A stretch of DNA of 64,000 nucleotides from Pseudarthrobacter sp. SSS035. Its GTDB lineage: Bacteria; Actinomycetota; Actinomycetes; Actinomycetales; Micrococcaceae. The notes beneath the pieces were generated by a model. It had not been told where the DNA came from, did not search any database, and was given only the letters and a program-made list of their open reading frames with translations. A program made the translations under genes and the position numbers. Of the stretch, positions 63,393 through 64,000 are shown piece by piece. The stretch's first letter is position 1, and each line of letters begins with the position of its first letter. The DNA is taken from positions 2,170,001 through 2,234,000 of the forward strand of contig NZ_CP096882.1 in assembly GCF_023273875.1 (NCBI RefSeq), read 5' to 3'.

Positions 63393-64000
63393 ATGCCGCA
63401 CCACGGTAACGAGGAAGAGCACAACTCATCCGCGAACCAGGAGCCGGTCATCCGGGACAACCGCAAGGTTGATCCGGTGACAGGGAAGGCCCGGCACCCG
63501 GAGGGCGAGCAGCCCGCTGACGCGCCGGCGGGCGGGTCTCCGGTTGGCGAGCCCCTAGTGGGCGAGCCTGTTGACAGCGACGGCGATGCACTCGCCCAGG
63601 CCGAGGAAATCCTGAACGGCATCGAGGTGCCGGCCGAGGAATCGGTGGCACAGGGTGCAGGACACGCTGAGGCTGCCGAGCTGAAGAACGATCTCCTCCG
63701 CCTCCAGGCTGAATACGTCAACTACCGCAAGCGCGTTGAGCGCGACCGGGCCGTGGCAGGGGAGATGGCCGTTATCGGCGTCCTGAACTCCCTGCTGCCG
63801 GTACTGGACGACGTCGATGCAGCCCGCCAGCACGGTGACCTGACCGATGGCCCGTTCGCCGCGATCGCCACCAAGCTGGAGAACGCGCTGAAGACGTACG
63901 GCCTGGTCCGCATTGATGAGACCGGAGTGGAGTTCGATCCCACGATCCACGAGGCCCTCATCCAGCAGCCGGGCGAGGACATCGAGGTTGACACCGTCAG
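63393..64000 (+). CDS. grpE: Nucleotide exchange factor GrpE (3' end outside window)
   Basis: Starts ATG two bases after the dnaK stop and stays open to the right edge (202 codons). The N-terminal 80 residues are acidic and disordered; then the coiled coil (ELKNDLLRLQAEYVNYRKRV) and the family block GVLNSLLPVLDDVDAAR, GVEFDPTIHEALIQQPGED. It releases ADP from DnaK. In most actinobacteria dnaJ and hspR follow; they would lie beyond the window. Confidence 0.95.
   Translation, partial: MPHHGNEEEHNSSANQEPVIRDNRKVDPVTGKARHPEGEQPADAPAGGSPVGEPLVGEPVDSDGDALAQAEEILNGIEVPAEESVAQGAGHAEAAELKNDLLRLQAEYVNYRKRVERDRAVAGEMAVIGVLNSLLPVLDDVDAARQHGDLTDGPFAAIATKLENALKTYGLVRIDETGVEFDPTIHEALIQQPGEDIEVDTV

Overview
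The window looks like a chromosomal segment of a high-GC actinobacterium, most likely an Arthrobacter/Pseudarthrobacter-type member of the Micrococcaceae. The evidence is the high-GC codon use with many GTG/TTG starts, HAIR (HspR) boxes in front of dnaK, an IdeR/DmdR1-type iron box, a SAM-IV-like riboswitch, a fused-AB Mrp antiporter operon and a YkoEDC thiamin-precursor transporter. All calls are from reading the sequence; no database search was run.

Layout. 1-6813: the C-terminal two thirds of the proline catabolism enzyme PutA. An IS630-family element has landed in its stop codon and has itself been split by a recombinase-in-trio (RIT) element; the original putA terminator lies beyond it. 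6872-13761: a small zinc-ribbon protein, a divergent LysR/MFS pair, an alanine-dehydrogenase-like enzyme coupled to a 45-aa basic protein, tRNA-Gly(CCC), an SRPBCC protein and a secreted CAP/FG-GAP protein. 13900-18892: dCTP deaminase, a DUF559-type protein bracketed by two copies of a hairpin repeat, a KhtTU-like cation/proton antiporter pair and a UMF1-type permease. 19086-25571: mrpA(B)CDEFG, with every gene overlapping the next. 26532-29788: a TPP riboswitch and ykoEDC.

29863-33488 is an iron-controlled divergent pair: a cytosolic penicillin-acylase/acetyltransferase fusion and a siderophore-interacting reductase, with an iron box between them. It is followed by a MurA homologue with an N-terminal XRE DNA-binding domain (33601-35124), a YbdK-type carboxylate-amine ligase, a LysE/LysG pair, and a SAM-riboswitch-controlled operon DUF1737-rhodanese-metZ (39901-41773). 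42028-45088 holds a lipoprotein and a GH26-like/OpgC-like gene broken by one missing base. 45098-56124 is housekeeping and transport: thiolase, GNAT, PPOX-fold protein, NUDIX, pabC, cardiolipin synthase, a P-loop-kinase/PabB fusion coupled to a low-molecular-weight phosphatase, a BASS transporter, a LysE-type exporter and a methyltransferase. 56180-60991 has two regulator/target pairs (MarR/MMPL and TetR/epimerase), each with clear palindromic operators. 61061-64000 has a small acidic protein, then the HAIR-controlled dnaK-grpE operon running off the right edge.

Dispersed imperfect inverted repeats of at least three families sit in gaps between genes (14493, 15562, 17354-17489, 36448, 37269, 39805) and look like REP-type elements. 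No stretch longer than about 300 bases lacks a gene or recognisable element. No CRISPR array, rRNA or replication origin was seen.
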